Source of the DNA: CAYFJO01 sp964343305
GTDB taxonomy: Bacteria > Planctomycetota > Planctomycetia > Pirellulales > Pirellulaceae
DNA: 63,064 nucleotides
Assembly (NCBI GenBank): GCA_964343305.1
Contig: CAYFJO010000013.1
Span: 1 to 63,064 of the forward strand
Direction of reading: 5' to 3'
A program made the position numbers and the translations under genes. Positions 25,428-35,079 of this stretch are shown one piece after another (within the stretch, counting starts at the first letter, position 1; every line of letters starts with the position of its first letter). A model generated the notes under the pieces. That model did not search any database and had not been told where the DNA came from. It was given only the letters and a program-made list of their open reading frames with translations.

Positions 25428-26594
25428 ATGACCAACAACAAATCCGCCGTCGTTGCCGATTGTGTCCGCACACCGATTGGCCGGGCTCACAAAGAGAAGG
25501 GCTATTTCCGTGACGTTCGTAGCGACGATTTGGCAGTGACCTGTGTCAAAGCCCTGATCGATCGAAATGGGATCGACCCCAACGAAATCGAAGACGTAGT
25601 CATGGGAAACACACAGCAAACGATGGAACAAGGATTGAATGTCGCCCGGTCGATCGGGCTCATGTCGGGTTTGGCGATTGAAGCTGGCGGCGCGACGATC
25701 AACCGGTTGTGCGGAAGTAGCCTTCAGGCGTTGAATCAGGCATCGCATTCCATCGTTGCCGGCGGTGAAGACGTCCATATCGTCGGCGGGTTGGAACACA
25801 TGCAGCATCTGCCAATGGATCACGGATTGGACCTGAATCCGAAGTTGTTTCAGCGGACGTCGAAGGGCGCTTTGATGATGGGCGTCACGGCGGAATTCCT
25901 CGCACAGACCCAAGGCATCTCGCGCGAAGACCAAGACGAGTTTGCCTTGCAAAGTCACCAAAAGGCGGCAGCGGCCCACGCGGCCGGCGAGTTCGATGGC
26001 GAACGCATCGCGGTTTACGGGCGCGATGAAGACGGCAATCGGATTCGCGTCACGGACGATCAATGTGTGCGAACGGACACCAGCCTGGATGCGTTGTCGG
26101 CGCTCTCGCCGGCGTTTATGCCGAGAATGGGAACGGTGACCGCGGGAAACAGTTCGCCGCTGAACGATGGTGCCGCGGCCATGCTGGTCATGTCAGAGGG
26201 CAAGGCGGAGTCGCTTGGATTGAAGCCCAAAGTGCGCGTGAAAGCCACGGCCGTGGCGGGCGTCGAGCCTTGTGTGATGGGAACGGGGCCCGTGCCGGCA
26301 ACGAAAAAAGCGCTCGACCGCGCGGGGCTCAAATTGGAAGACATCGACCTGATCGAACTCAACGAAGCATTCGCCGCCCAATCGTTGGCTTGCGTACGAA
26401 TGCTTGGTCTGGACGAAGACAGAGTGAACGTGCGCGGCGGTGCGATCGCCATTGGCCATCCGCTCGGAGCAAGCGGCGCAAGAATCGCGACGACGTTGAT
26501 TCACGCGATGATCAATCGGAATGTAGAATTGGGGCTCGCCACGATGTGCATTGGAGCCGGTCAAGGGATTGCGACGATCTTCGAACGAGTGTAA
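25428..26594 (+). CDS. Thiolase (acetyl-CoA acyltransferase, FadA/AtoB-like)
   Basis: 388 residues, normal for thiolases. The acylated cysteine is Cys95 (NRLCGSSLQALNQA), followed by the NEAFAAQ signature, His344 in GGAIAIGHPLGASG and Cys374 in MCIGAGQG. The enzyme either cleaves 3-ketoacyl-CoA in beta-oxidation or condenses acetyl-CoA. The acyl-CoA synthetase gene follows 95 bases downstream on the same strand, which supports a fatty-acid degradation role, since activation and thiolysis are the first and last steps. The space between the two genes is filled by a large palindrome. Cytoplasmic. Confidence 0.93.
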   Translation: MTNNKSAVVADCVRTPIGRAHKEKGYFRDVRSDDLAVTCVKALIDRNGIDPNEIEDVVMGNTQQTMEQGLNVARSIGLMSGLAIEAGGATINRLCGSSLQALNQASHSIVAGGEDVHIVGGLEHMQHLPMDHGLDLNPKLFQRTSKGALMMGVTAEFLAQTQGISREDQDEFALQSHQKAAAAHAAGEFDGERIAVYGRDEDGNRIRVTDDQCVRTDTSLDALSALSPAFMPRMGTVTAGNSSPLNDGAAAMLVMSEGKAESLGLKPKVRVKATAVAGVEPCVMGTGPVPATKKALDRAGLKLEDIDLIELNEAFAAQSLACVRMLGLDEDRVNVRGGAIAIGHPLGASGARIATTLIHAMINRNVELGLATMCIGAGQGIATIFERV

Positions 26595-26611
26595 TCTTCA
26601 TTTTCAATCCC

Positions 26612-26676
26612 GTAGCTGCACTCGCCAGAGTGCGGACGAATGTCGCAAGAGTCCGCGTTCTGGCGAACGCAGCTAC
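26612..26676. repeat. CTCGCCAGAG-type long palindrome between thiolase and ligase
   Basis: Ends GTAGC...GCTAC, conserved cores CTCGCCAGAG and TTCTGGCGAA, and variable complementary arms (CTGC/GCAG, GCGGA/TCCGC). The second member of the family is at 41096-41154. Confidence 0.85.
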
Positions 26677-26689
26677 AGGTACCCGCACG

Positions 26690-28491
26690 ATGCCAAAAGA
26701 CACCGAGACCACGCTGTTCTCCATGCTCGCCGAATGTGTCGAGCAATTTGGCGACAAGCCAGCACTGCAAGAAAAGCAGGGCGATCGCTGGCGAACTTCG
26801 ACTTGGGCGGAGTTTGCCGAGCGTGTGTCGCGGGCCGCATCGGCACTGATCGATTTGGGCATCGAGCCGGGGGATCGCGTTATTCAAGTGGCCGAGAATC
26901 GCTCGGAGTGGATCGTGTGCGACTCGGCGATTCAATTCATCGGCGCGGTTCATGTCCCGGTGCACGCGCCGCTGACGGGTCCCCAGATCGCATACCAGAT
27001 CAACGACAGCGGTGCTCGTGTTGTCGTTGTTTCCGGTGACGAGCAGGCTGAAAAGTTGGATCGCTGTTGCGGCGAACTTTCGAGTGATTTGACTTTCGTG
27101 ACATACGACCCGTGCCGACCAGTTGGTGGCAAACCGCCTCGCGCGTGGGCGGAGCTAACGGCCGATGCATCGGAAAGATCTCTTGGACCGGCGCCGCTGG
27201 ATGCGATGGCAACGATTCTGTATACCTCGGGCACGACGGGTGAACCCAAAGGTGTGATGCTGAGTCAGCGAAACCTGGTGACAAACACGCTGGCAACGTT
27301 GCAGGCATTCGAGCAACGCACGGACGACACGCGATTGACGTTTCTGCCGTTCAGCCACATCTTCGGTCGCACGTGTGACATCTACATCTGGTTGGCGACG
27401 GGGGCCCAATTGGCATTGGCCGAGTCGCGAGAGACTGTGATCGCCGATTGTGCCCAGATCAAGCCGACGCTGCTGAATGGCGTGCCACTCTTCTTTGATC
27501 GTGTGCGTCGACACCTTGAGGAATCTGGTCGGGCAGATGAAGAAGGAAGTCTCCGGCAGTTGCTTGGCGGGCGGATGCGATTTTGTTGCAGCGGTGGCGC
27601 GGCGTTGCCGGATCATGTGTTCGTGTTTTTCGAGCGACACGGAATTCCCATTTTGCAGGGCTACGGATTAACCGAGACGTCGCCCGTCATCACTGCGTCA
27701 ACAATGAAACGCAACCGCAGCGGATGTGTTGGTCCGCCGATCCCCGATGTGGAGGTGAAGATCGCCGGCGATGGTGAGATTCTGACACGCGGACCGCACG
27801 TGATGCTGGGCTATTACAACAACGAGGTGACCACGGCGGAAGTCATTCGCGACGGTTGGTTTTACACTGGCGATTTGGGTGCGTTGGACGACGATGGGTT
27901 GCTGAGAATCACGGGCCGCAAGANNNNNNNNNNNNNNNNNNNNNNNNNNNNNNNNNNNNNNNNNNNNNNNNNNNNNNNNNNNNNNNNNNNNNNNNNNNNN
28001 NNNNNNNNNNNNNNNNNNNNNNNGGCGATTTGGGTGCGTTGGACGACGATGGGTTGCTGAGAATCACGGGCCGCAAGAAAGAAATCATTGTGACCGCCGG
28101 TGGAAAGAATGTCGCGCCGGTCTTGCTGGAGTCGCTTTTGACCGAAGATCCATTGATGGTACAAGCCTTGGTGATCGGCGATGACCAAAAGTTTCTGACC
28201 GCCTTGATTGTGCCGGATCCCGATCATCTGAAATCGGAAATTCAGTCACGTCAGATTTCGGTTTTTTCCCGTGACGCGGCGCTGCGGCATCCTGACGTGA
28301 TCGCTCTGTACCAGTCACGCATTCAAACACGGCTGGCAAATCTGTCGCATTATGAGCAAATCCGCAAGTTCACGCTGCTGGACCACGGCTTTACGATCGA
28401 ACGCGGTGAACTGACGCCCAAACTGAGTTTGCGCCGAAAGGTGATTGAATCGAATCACGCCGAGTTAATCGCCGCGATGTATGCAGAATAG
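26690..28491 (+). CDS. Long-chain acyl-CoA synthetase (AMP-forming), split by a false assembly gap
   Basis: AMP-dependent synthetase that activates a fatty acid to acyl-CoA using ATP. Motifs: ATILYTSGTTGEPKGVMLSQ (AMP/P-loop motif), LPFSHIFGRTCD, ILQGYGLTETSPVIT and WFYTGDLGALDDDGLLRITG; then the C-terminal KKEIIVTAGGKNVAPVLLES with the catalytic-lysine tail. The 100-N run at 27924-28023 is flanked by two identical 55-base copies. Removing the gap and one copy gives 549 codons, a normal length of 548 residues, with one frame from ATG 26690 to 28491. The earlier frame upstream of 26690 is a repeat and not part of the protein. Probably works with the thiolase upstream. Confidence 0.9.
27869..27923. 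repeat. 55-bp duplicated contig end, left copy
   Basis: Identical to 28024-28078; both lie against the second N run. As at the first gap the length is exactly 55. Confidence 0.9.
27924..28023. other. Assembly gap of 100 Ns, probably false
   Basis: Flanked by identical 55-base sequences; collapsing them restores the acyl-CoA synthetase frame. Confidence 0.9.
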
Positions 28492-28504
28492 TGCGCTGAC
28501 GTGT

Positions 28505-28635
28505 AGAGCAATTGAATGGTGGTTTACTTTGCTGTAGGGCGGGCACTCCTGCCCGACACGCGACGGCCAAGAGTGGCCGTCCTACAGAAGAATAAGCCAA
28601 AGTGAAGCACTACTAACAATCGAGACAATTGCTCT
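28505..28635. repeat. Nested palindrome of about 130 bases
   Basis: Outer arms AGAGCAATTG (28505-28514) and CAATTGCTCT (28626-28635) are perfectly complementary, with further weak pairing (TTTACTTTG with CAAAGTGAA). Inside is a GTAGG-type unit at 28532-28587 made of two hairpins (GGGCGGGCACTCCTGCCCG and CGGCCAAGAGTGGCCG) with outer CTGTAGG...CCTACAG. Confidence 0.8.
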
Positions 28636-28713
28636 ATGGCTGGCCGTAATCTAACATTGACTGCTTCGCGATCGCCCCATTCAACCACGATGAACAACCA
28701 GGAGCCGCACGCC

Positions 28714-29718
28714 ATGAAAAACTGCACGCACTATCTTGCCATCACGCTCGTGCTTTCCATTTCGCAACCATTCTTCGCGGCAGAAAAGACACAGCCGGTG
28801 CGCACGGGTCGCGGCTTGATGACCTTCGACACCGTACCGGGCTGGGGGCTCCGGCCTGATGGAAGTTCGGCACTGGGGCCAACCCACGGAGCAGTCGTGA
28901 TCGATAAGGCGGGCAACATCTTTACGAGCGCCAACAAAGGAGTTGTCGTTTTCTCGCCGGATGGAAAAGTGATTCAATCGTACTTGGGAGATGAGTATTC
29001 AAACATCCATGACATGGAGATCCGCGAAGAAGCAGACGGTGAATTTATTTATGCAGCCCGTAACAAGGCGGCCGAAGGCATGAAGTTCAACGCGCACAGC
29101 GGTGAGATCGTCTTGAAGCTGCCATTTCCGGAGGAGTCCGGATTGAAGCTGGCGAAGTTCAGTCCAACGGCGATCACCGTCGCGCCCAATGGCGACATCA
29201 TCTTGTCCGACGGCTATGCGAGCAACCACATTTTCAAATTCGACAAGACGGGAAAATACTTGATGCACTTTGGTTCAAAAGGCAACGACCTCAAGCAATT
29301 CAACACAGCCCACGGCATGACGTTGGACACTCGTTATGACCCTCCACGTCTATTGGTGTGCGACCGCAATCACCAACCCAAAGGGCGTCTGTTGCATTAC
29401 AGTCTTGACGGGGAATTCATTGCGGAGGTGGTAACCGGCCTTGGAATGCCGACATCTGCCAGTGTTCAAGGAGATTACGTTTCTGTACCCGATTTGCATG
29501 GGCGACTGGTCATTCTGGACAAGAGCAACACGATTATCGCCGTTCTTGGCCACAATTCGGATCCCAGCAAACGAATGAAATTCCAAATCCCGCAAGACGA
29601 GTGGATTGAAGGCGTCTTCAGCGGCACGCACGGATCCTATTGGGACAAGGACGGCAACCTGTATGTGCAGGATTGGAACGTCGCGGGTCGCATCATGAAG
29701 TTGGTGCGAGTCAAATAA
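28714..29718 (+). CDS. Secreted NHL-repeat beta-propeller protein
   Basis: 334 residues from the ATG at 28714, which follows CAGGAG at a good distance. Signal peptide MKNCTHYLAITLVLSISQPF, cleaved near FFAAE. The rest has six or so NHL-type blades: GAVVIDKAGNIFTSANKGVV, VFSPDGKVIQSYLG, ITVAPNGDIILSDGYASNHI, FKFDKTGKYLMHFGSKG, and YWDKDGNLYVQDWNVAGRIM. Such propellers occur in peptidyl-glycine lyases and in many planctomycete proteins with unknown ligands. No catalytic residues can be pointed to with confidence. Periplasmic or exported. Confidence 0.82.
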   Translation: MKNCTHYLAITLVLSISQPFFAAEKTQPVRTGRGLMTFDTVPGWGLRPDGSSALGPTHGAVVIDKAGNIFTSANKGVVVFSPDGKVIQSYLGDEYSNIHDMEIREEADGEFIYAARNKAAEGMKFNAHSGEIVLKLPFPEESGLKLAKFSPTAITVAPNGDIILSDGYASNHIFKFDKTGKYLMHFGSKGNDLKQFNTAHGMTLDTRYDPPRLLVCDRNHQPKGRLLHYSLDGEFIAEVVTGLGMPTSASVQGDYVSVPDLHGRLVILDKSNTIIAVLGHNSDPSKRMKFQIPQDEWIEGVFSGTHGSYWDKDGNLYVQDWNVAGRIMKLVRVK

Positions 29719-29734
29719 GCCTTCGAATGTACGC

Positions 29735-31762
29735 TCAGGATTGATCAAGCATACCCTGAAGCTCTTCGCGGGCCGGTGAATCGGGGCGAAGCTCAATGGC
29801 CTTGCGATACGCCTCTATGGCTTGCACCCGATTGCGCAGGTAGCGATATGTCGTCCCCATTTCATAGAAAGCGCGAGAGAATTTGGGATCGGTGGCGACG
29901 GCCTTTTGGTAAAACTTGATGGCGACTTCGTAGCCGTCGACCAAACCGAATTGCCGGGCTTGCAAGTAATGCGAAATGGCGTCCGTGTCGATTCCGCGTT
30001 TGATCAACAAGTTGACCAGCCGCTGATAAAGCCCTTGTCGGCTTTGGTCATAATGAAAAACAATGTCCAGTTGCTCAAGTCCGTCGTCGATCTTGCCAAG
30101 GTCGATCAGCAAGTTGCCCAAATGCTCGTGGGCCGTGGACAAACGCCGATTGGGGTGCGTGGCTCGGTACCGCTCATTGTGCAGTCGAATCGCTTCGTTG
30201 TAGTGGTGGATTGCCTTCTTGCTTTGCTTTTTGCGAAAGTTCAATGCGTTGGCGAGATTGTAATGCGCCTCGTAGAAACTCGCGTCGATCTCAATGGCGG
30301 CTCGATAGTGAGTGATCGCTTTGTCGAGATCTTCGCCCGACTGGTTCTGAGTTGTGTTGGGATAATAGGCATTGCCTAACGACGTGTGGGCTCGCTGGTT
30401 CTCCGGCCGTTTCTTAACAACGTCGCCCCACAAGGCAATGGCGCTGTGATAATCGCGATTGCGGTCGATGGTTAGCCAAGTCAAAACTGTGGTGGCGGCA
30501 CAGAAGAATACGATCGAGACAATGCGAACGCCGCCAACGGGCATTGACAGGCGAGCTTGGGCCTGTCGCAGCACTTCAAAGACGGCGAGTACCGCCAGGA
30601 CGCAAACCGGTGCCAACGAGACGTACATCCGGTGCTCGGCGATCGTTTGTGTGATAATCGGCACCACGCTGGACGTGGGACCAAGGCCGATGAAAAACAC
30701 GATGCCCAAAAACGCAAGTTGCGGCACTCGAAAGCAAGCCACAATCGTGGCAACGATGATGGCTGCCAGCAACACCGCACGCAGCCAAACTTCGCCCAAC
30801 TGGTACGTAACAAATCCGTAATCGAAAACCAGTTCATCCGGCCAAAGCGACAGGCGCAGATATTGGATGATGGCGTAGATTTGTGTGGTTGCGTAAAGAA
30901 GGACATCGATCGAATCCTTCTCGGACGTCACCGTGCCGCTTCGAAAACCACCGGTGACAATCAAGCTGGCCAGCAACGCCCATGTGGCTAGTAAACCCAA
31001 ATAGAATCCCCACCGCCGCTGGACGGTTTCGCGAATCGATCGTGTGCAGCAGCAGTAGTCGTAGGCAGCAACGATCAAAGGCAGAATGAGGGCCGTCTCT
31101 TTGGTCAGCGTTGCCAGGAAGCACACGATGATCGCCGCGATTCTCCAAATCATGGCCGGGCGAATCAAAACGTCGCTGGATTCATTCGTATCTTTTGCCG
31201 AGTCCCGGTCGAGGTGCAACGCCCGCACGGCACAGTAGAACGACAACAAAATGAGCAGCCCAGACAGTGATTCAGCACGTTGGACGACGTATGTGACACT
31301 CTCCGTTTGCAGCGGATGGACCATCCAAATCGCCGCACTGGCGACACCCAGCGCGGTGGCCGATTGACGATACGCGGAGTTGATGGACGGTTGCCAAAGC
31401 ACGTTGCGAACGATAGCAAACAACGTCACGGCCGCCGCAAAGTGAATCAACAGGTTCACCACGTGGTAGCCGCGTGTTCGCGTGCCATCGATGGCATAGT
31501 TGACCGCAAACGACAAGTTGAGAAGTGGTCGCCCTGCTACGGTCGAGCCTTTCGGCGGCGCAAGCGGAGTCGTAATGGGCCACAAAGTCTGGATGGATGG
31601 ATTGAACGGGATGGATCCATAGTCGTCCAAAACATAGACGCCGTCCAAACTGTTTGAGTACGCCACGACGGCCAGCGTAGCCATCAGGAGAACAATCCAA
31701 GCGGTGGCACGAAATCCACGCAGATTGTCGGGAGATTCATTGGTTGATTGTTCGCTGTTCAT
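29735..31762 (-). CDS. TMTC-like membrane glycosyltransferase with C-terminal TPR repeats
   Basis: 675 residues from the ATG at 31762. The N-terminal part has about ten membrane helices. Its first loop carries VLDDYGSIPFNPSI, AGRPLLNLSFAVNYAIDGTR and GYHVVNLLIHFAAA, the pattern of the GT-C-fold TMTC family, where an Asp-Asp-type motif in the first loop binds metal or the lipid donor. Residues about 450-675 form a series of TPR helices (IEIDASFYEAHYNLANALNF, KKAIHHYNEAIRLH, ATDPKFSRAFYEMGTTYRYL). Animal TMTCs transfer mannose from a lipid donor to proteins; the bacterial substrates are unknown. It faces the inner membrane with TPRs on the outer side. Confidence 0.75.
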   Translation of the reverse strand: MNSEQSTNESPDNLRGFRATAWIVLLMATLAVVAYSNSLDGVYVLDDYGSIPFNPSIQTLWPITTPLAPPKGSTVAGRPLLNLSFAVNYAIDGTRTRGYHVVNLLIHFAAAVTLFAIVRNVLWQPSINSAYRQSATALGVASAAIWMVHPLQTESVTYVVQRAESLSGLLILLSFYCAVRALHLDRDSAKDTNESSDVLIRPAMIWRIAAIIVCFLATLTKETALILPLIVAAYDYCCCTRSIRETVQRRWGFYLGLLATWALLASLIVTGGFRSGTVTSEKDSIDVLLYATTQIYAIIQYLRLSLWPDELVFDYGFVTYQLGEVWLRAVLLAAIIVATIVACFRVPQLAFLGIVFFIGLGPTSSVVPIITQTIAEHRMYVSLAPVCVLAVLAVFEVLRQAQARLSMPVGGVRIVSIVFFCAATTVLTWLTIDRNRDYHSAIALWGDVVKKRPENQRAHTSLGNAYYPNTTQNQSGEDLDKAITHYRAAIEIDASFYEAHYNLANALNFRKKQSKKAIHHYNEAIRLHNERYRATHPNRRLSTAHEHLGNLLIDLGKIDDGLEQLDIVFHYDQSRQGLYQRLVNLLIKRGIDTDAISHYLQARQFGLVDGYEVAIKFYQKAVATDPKFSRAFYEMGTTYRYLRNRVQAIEAYRKAIELRPDSPAREELQGMLDQS

Positions 31763-31807
31763 CGTGGACTCATCATGGCAAAACAGCACTCGATCGACAA
31801 CGGTGTC

Positions 31808-32395
31808 TCATGAATTCGCCTGGTGCGAATGCCCCAGCGCACGCCGTAACTCGGCCAAGAATTTGGCAACACTCCGCGGCGATCGCAATCGTACAAACTC
31901 AACATGGGAATAGTCTGAGGAAGCCATCAAATCGCGATACGCTTTCCTATTCTTGCGGTGAGTTGTGATCGCCCACCAGATGACCGAATCCGGAGACAGA
32001 AACGATTTGCCGAACGATTCGCAATTTCCGGTGCCTGGCCAGATTTCATCTCGAGCGATTATGCGGCGGACTGTGCGGCATGTCACACGGCAGACGGTCC
32101 GCGCAAAGGGCAAGTCGAGCCAGACCACCAATTGAACTCGTCGCCACTTGTCGGGCAGCGTTTTGGAGTAGTTGCCATCCAGTACCCAGCGATCTTGAGA
32201 CGTCATCTTTGCAACTCCTTCAATCAATTCGTGATCGGACGCCTGTTGCCAGTTTGGTTTCCAGTAGATCGCGTCGATTTCATAGAACGGCAGGTTTAGT
32301 AATTCGGCGAGTTGTCGGCCGAACGTCGATTTGCCACTGCCGGATGTGCCAACCACATTGATGCGTTCGCACTGAATAACTTGTTCAATATCCAC
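31808..32395 (-). CDS. P-loop kinase of the FlaR/adenylate-kinase-like group
   Basis: 195 residues from a GTG at 32395. Walker A is VGTSGSGKSTFGRQLAELL (residues about 14-32), followed by LPFYEIDAIYWKPNWQ, DRWVLDGNYSKT and VVWLDLPFARTVCRVTCRTV, typical of small AAA/adenylate-kinase-like proteins annotated as DNA topology modulation protein. It would transfer phosphate to an unknown nucleotide or small molecule. Longer frames upstream of the GTG run through the MFS gene in another phase and are shadows. The MFS gene ends 15 bases before the start, so the two are probably co-transcribed. Cytoplasmic. Confidence 0.8.
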   Translation of the reverse strand: MDIEQVIQCERINVVGTSGSGKSTFGRQLAELLNLPFYEIDAIYWKPNWQQASDHELIEGVAKMTSQDRWVLDGNYSKTLPDKWRRVQLVVWLDLPFARTVCRVTCRTVRRIIARDEIWPGTGNCESFGKSFLSPDSVIWWAITTHRKNRKAYRDLMASSDYSHVEFVRLRSPRSVAKFLAELRRALGHSHQANS

Positions 32396-32409
32396 GGCTA
32401 TTCGATGAT

Positions 32410-34104
32410 CTACGCCTCGTCGCGTACAATGGGAATGCGGGCATCGACGCCGGCCGCGGCCAGTCCCGCGATCAAGAACGCCGCCGCTCCCGCGATAAAC
32501 GCTCCGTTCCAGCCATACATGCTGATCACGCGTTCCAGCACGATCGGCGAACTGGCCGCGCCGAAGTTGCCCCACATGTTGGCCCAGCCGTGAATCGATC
32601 CGACGTGCTTGCCACCGACGTCTTGTTTGTACGCCCAGGATGATGGATTCGTAAAATCGTTGCACAGCGCGATACAGGAAAACGCGATCACCGCGAACAT
32701 GGCACTCGGCGCAAATAAAACAGCGATGTATGCGGACATCGCAAGAACGCGTCCGCCGACGATGGGAGCGGTTCGCCATCGCAAACCAAAGCGGCTTGTC
32801 ACGCGATCGGCCGTCCAGCCGCCGGCCAGAATTCCGATCCAGCCGACGCTCAACGGAATCGCCGCCATCCAGCCGCGCTGAACAAACGGCACACTGTGGA
32901 CTTCTAGCAAATAGCGCGGCAACCAGGTCATCAGAAAAATCCACCCCACGTTGCCACCGAATTGATTCACGCACATCAGCCACAAATTGCGGCTGCGGAC
33001 CATCGCACCAAAGGGGACCGCTTCGGACGTATTGTTCGCGGCTTTTGGTTGATTTTGATCGATGAGTTCAATCTCGGCGGAGCGAATCCAAGGATGATCA
33101 GCGGGGCGATTGCGAAAACAAATCCAAAACAGCCCGGCAACGATCACTCCGAACGAGCCATACACAAACATCACGCGACGCCAACCGTGGACGTAGACTT
33201 TGCGAATGCACTTTGGAAAAGTCGCTTCCAAAACAAGTCGGTTCAATCGCTCGTTTTGACTTGGCGTCAATTTCGATAATCCCCGCATCGATTTGGCCTC
33301 GTCTTCCAGCGGAAGAACGTCCCATTCGATCGACTCGCGCAATTCGGTGATTTCAATGAACGAATTCAAATGGGCGAGCATCTGTTTGACAGAATCTTGA
33401 TTCGCCTCGGCCTCTTCGTCAGTCGATAGGCCCTCGAGCCACTTTGGTTTCACGCCCGGAACGACTTGTTTGGCGACCTTGATTCTGGCTTGTTCGACTT
33501 CGATTTCTTTGGCGTGAACGTTTGCGTCCGGCTCGGCGAGTTGAAGGCTCAACGAATCGATGTCCAGCAGGTCGTCGGGCGTGAGCAGAGACGATCGATC
33601 GAGTGGGACAAATGCAACCACGAGGTACACCGTCAGAACCGGAGCGACAAATCCGCCCAACCGTCCGCCAAAAGCGACGAAACTGTTTGCTTTACCACGT
33701 TCGCTGAGCGGCACCCAGTTTCTTATCAATGCCGCGCTGGTTGGATAAGCTCCCGCCTGTCCCAAACCCAACGCAATCCGCAACAGGACCAGCATCAAGA
33801 AACCGGTCGCCAGTCCGACCATCGCCGTGAAGCTGGACCAGGCAATGACATAGATCGTCAACATCCAACGTGCGCCAAATCGATCGCTCAGCCATCCCGA
33901 CGGGACCTGTCCCAAAGCATAGGCCCAAAAAAACGCGGACAAACACAAGCTGAACTCGAACTCGCTCAGCCCCAAGTCTTCCTTGATGTACTGCTGGGTG
34001 TAGGAAATGCAGAACCGATCCAGGTACAATAGCAACGCCGCCAGGAACGTCACGAACACGACGAGCAATCGAATCCGTGATGATGATGGTTGCGACGCAG
34101 GCAT
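32410..34104 (-). CDS. MFS transporter with a large cytosolic insertion
   Basis: 564 residues from the ATG at 34104. Twelve membrane helices of the anion:cation symporter type: LLVVFVTFLAALLLYLDRFC, LSAFFWAYALGQVPSGWLSD then RFGARW (the MFS loop 2-3 motif), IALGLGQAGAYPTSAALI. After the first six helices there is an insertion of roughly 130 residues (about 170-300; SSLLTPDDLLDIDSLSLQ to SQNERLNRLVLEATF) that is charged and helical. Relatives usually have a loop of 40-60 residues here. The substrate is not known; relatives carry hexuronates, glucarate and phosphate. Divergent from the SMP-30 gene with 41 bases between starts. Confidence 0.85.
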   Translation of the reverse strand: MPASQPSSSRIRLLVVFVTFLAALLLYLDRFCISYTQQYIKEDLGLSEFEFSLCLSAFFWAYALGQVPSGWLSDRFGARWMLTIYVIAWSSFTAMVGLATGFLMLVLLRIALGLGQAGAYPTSAALIRNWVPLSERGKANSFVAFGGRLGGFVAPVLTVYLVVAFVPLDRSSLLTPDDLLDIDSLSLQLAEPDANVHAKEIEVEQARIKVAKQVVPGVKPKWLEGLSTDEEAEANQDSVKQMLAHLNSFIEITELRESIEWDVLPLEDEAKSMRGLSKLTPSQNERLNRLVLEATFPKCIRKVYVHGWRRVMFVYGSFGVIVAGLFWICFRNRPADHPWIRSAEIELIDQNQPKAANNTSEAVPFGAMVRSRNLWLMCVNQFGGNVGWIFLMTWLPRYLLEVHSVPFVQRGWMAAIPLSVGWIGILAGGWTADRVTSRFGLRWRTAPIVGGRVLAMSAYIAVLFAPSAMFAVIAFSCIALCNDFTNPSSWAYKQDVGGKHVGSIHGWANMWGNFGAASSPIVLERVISMYGWNGAFIAGAAAFLIAGLAAAGVDARIPIVRDEA

Positions 34105-34145
34105 GAGAAAAGTTTCGAATTCGGCAAGAACAAAGGGAGCACAGT

Positions 34146-35027
34146 ATGGCCACATCTTCTCAATTATCAACTTGCTTCACAATCGTGTTGCTTGCGTTGG
34201 CAAGCGGTGTTGGAGCTGAGGACGCCTTGGTAAAACCCGGCGCGAAAGTTGTGAAACTTGCAGGTGGTTTTAAGTTCACCGAAGGACCAGCCTGCGACGC
34301 GGCGGGCAATGTTTACTTTTCAGACATCCCCAACAGCCGCATTCACCGCTGGTCGCTGGACGGAAATCTAACGACGTTTCGCGAAAACTCGGGTCGGGCG
34401 AACGGATTGTATTTCGACAAAGATGGCAACTTGCTGGCCTGTGAAGGAGGCAATCGTCAGTTGACGCGAATTTCGATGAAAGGCAAAGTCGAAGTCCTGG
34501 CAGACTCCTTCGACGGCAAAAAGCTGAACAGTCCCAATGATTTATGGATCGACCCAAGAGGCGGCGTCTATTTCACCGATCCACGCTACGGCTCGCAAGA
34601 AGGTTTGGAGCAAGGTGGTTTTCACGTTTACTATCTACCGCCCGATGGTGGAAAACTCGTTCGCGCGATTGATGATTTGAAGAAACCAAACGGAGTCATC
34701 GGCACAGCGGATGGAAAGCTGCTCTACGTCGCCGATCCAGGCGATAGCAAGACATATGTTTACAAGATCAGAGCCGACGGCGCACTCAGCGATCGAAAAC
34801 AAATCGCCCCCGAAGGTTCGGACGGCATGACATTGGACGAGCAAGGAAACTTGTATCTGACGCGCGGCGGTGTGCAAGTCTATTCACCGGCCGGGAAACT
34901 GATTCAATCCATCGAAACCCCTGAACGACCTGCCAACTTGACGTTTGGCGGCAAAGATCGGAAGACGTTGTTTATTACAGCTCGAACGGGATTCTATTCG
35001 CTGGAAATGGACGTTTGCGGGCAGTAG
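34146..35027 (+). CDS. Secreted SMP-30/gluconolactonase-like lactonase
   Basis: 293 residues. Signal peptide MATSSQLSTCFTIVLLALAS, cleaved near GVGAED. The six-blade propeller has the usual metal-site pattern: FTEGPACDAAGNVYFSDIPN (Glu ligand), SGRANGLYFDKDGNLLACEG, LNSPNDLWIDPRGGVYFTDP (Asn-Asp ligand), IDDLKKPNGVIGTADGKLLY (Asn ligand) and SDGMTLDEQGNLYLT (Asp ligand). These enzymes open sugar lactones with one divalent metal. It is divergent from the MFS gene with only 41 bases between starts, so the two may share control and work on one substrate, but this is inferred. Confidence 0.9.
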   Translation: MATSSQLSTCFTIVLLALASGVGAEDALVKPGAKVVKLAGGFKFTEGPACDAAGNVYFSDIPNSRIHRWSLDGNLTTFRENSGRANGLYFDKDGNLLACEGGNRQLTRISMKGKVEVLADSFDGKKLNSPNDLWIDPRGGVYFTDPRYGSQEGLEQGGFHVYYLPPDGGKLVRAIDDLKKPNGVIGTADGKLLYVADPGDSKTYVYKIRADGALSDRKQIAPEGSDGMTLDEQGNLYLTRGGVQVYSPAGKLIQSIETPERPANLTFGGKDRKTLFITARTGFYSLEMDVCGQ

Positions 35028-35079
35028 AATTGGTCCACTCCAGAAGATGGAATTATGACGGTCTTGATGGTTCAAATGT

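Noticed and set aside
24888..25513. Frames crossing 24.9-25.5 kb on both strands
   Set aside because: They translate through palindromic repeats and have no ribosome site or family pattern.
26063..26689. Long N-terminal extension of the acyl-CoA synthetase frame
   Set aside because: It overlaps the thiolase gene in another phase and then a palindromic repeat; family homology begins at 26690.
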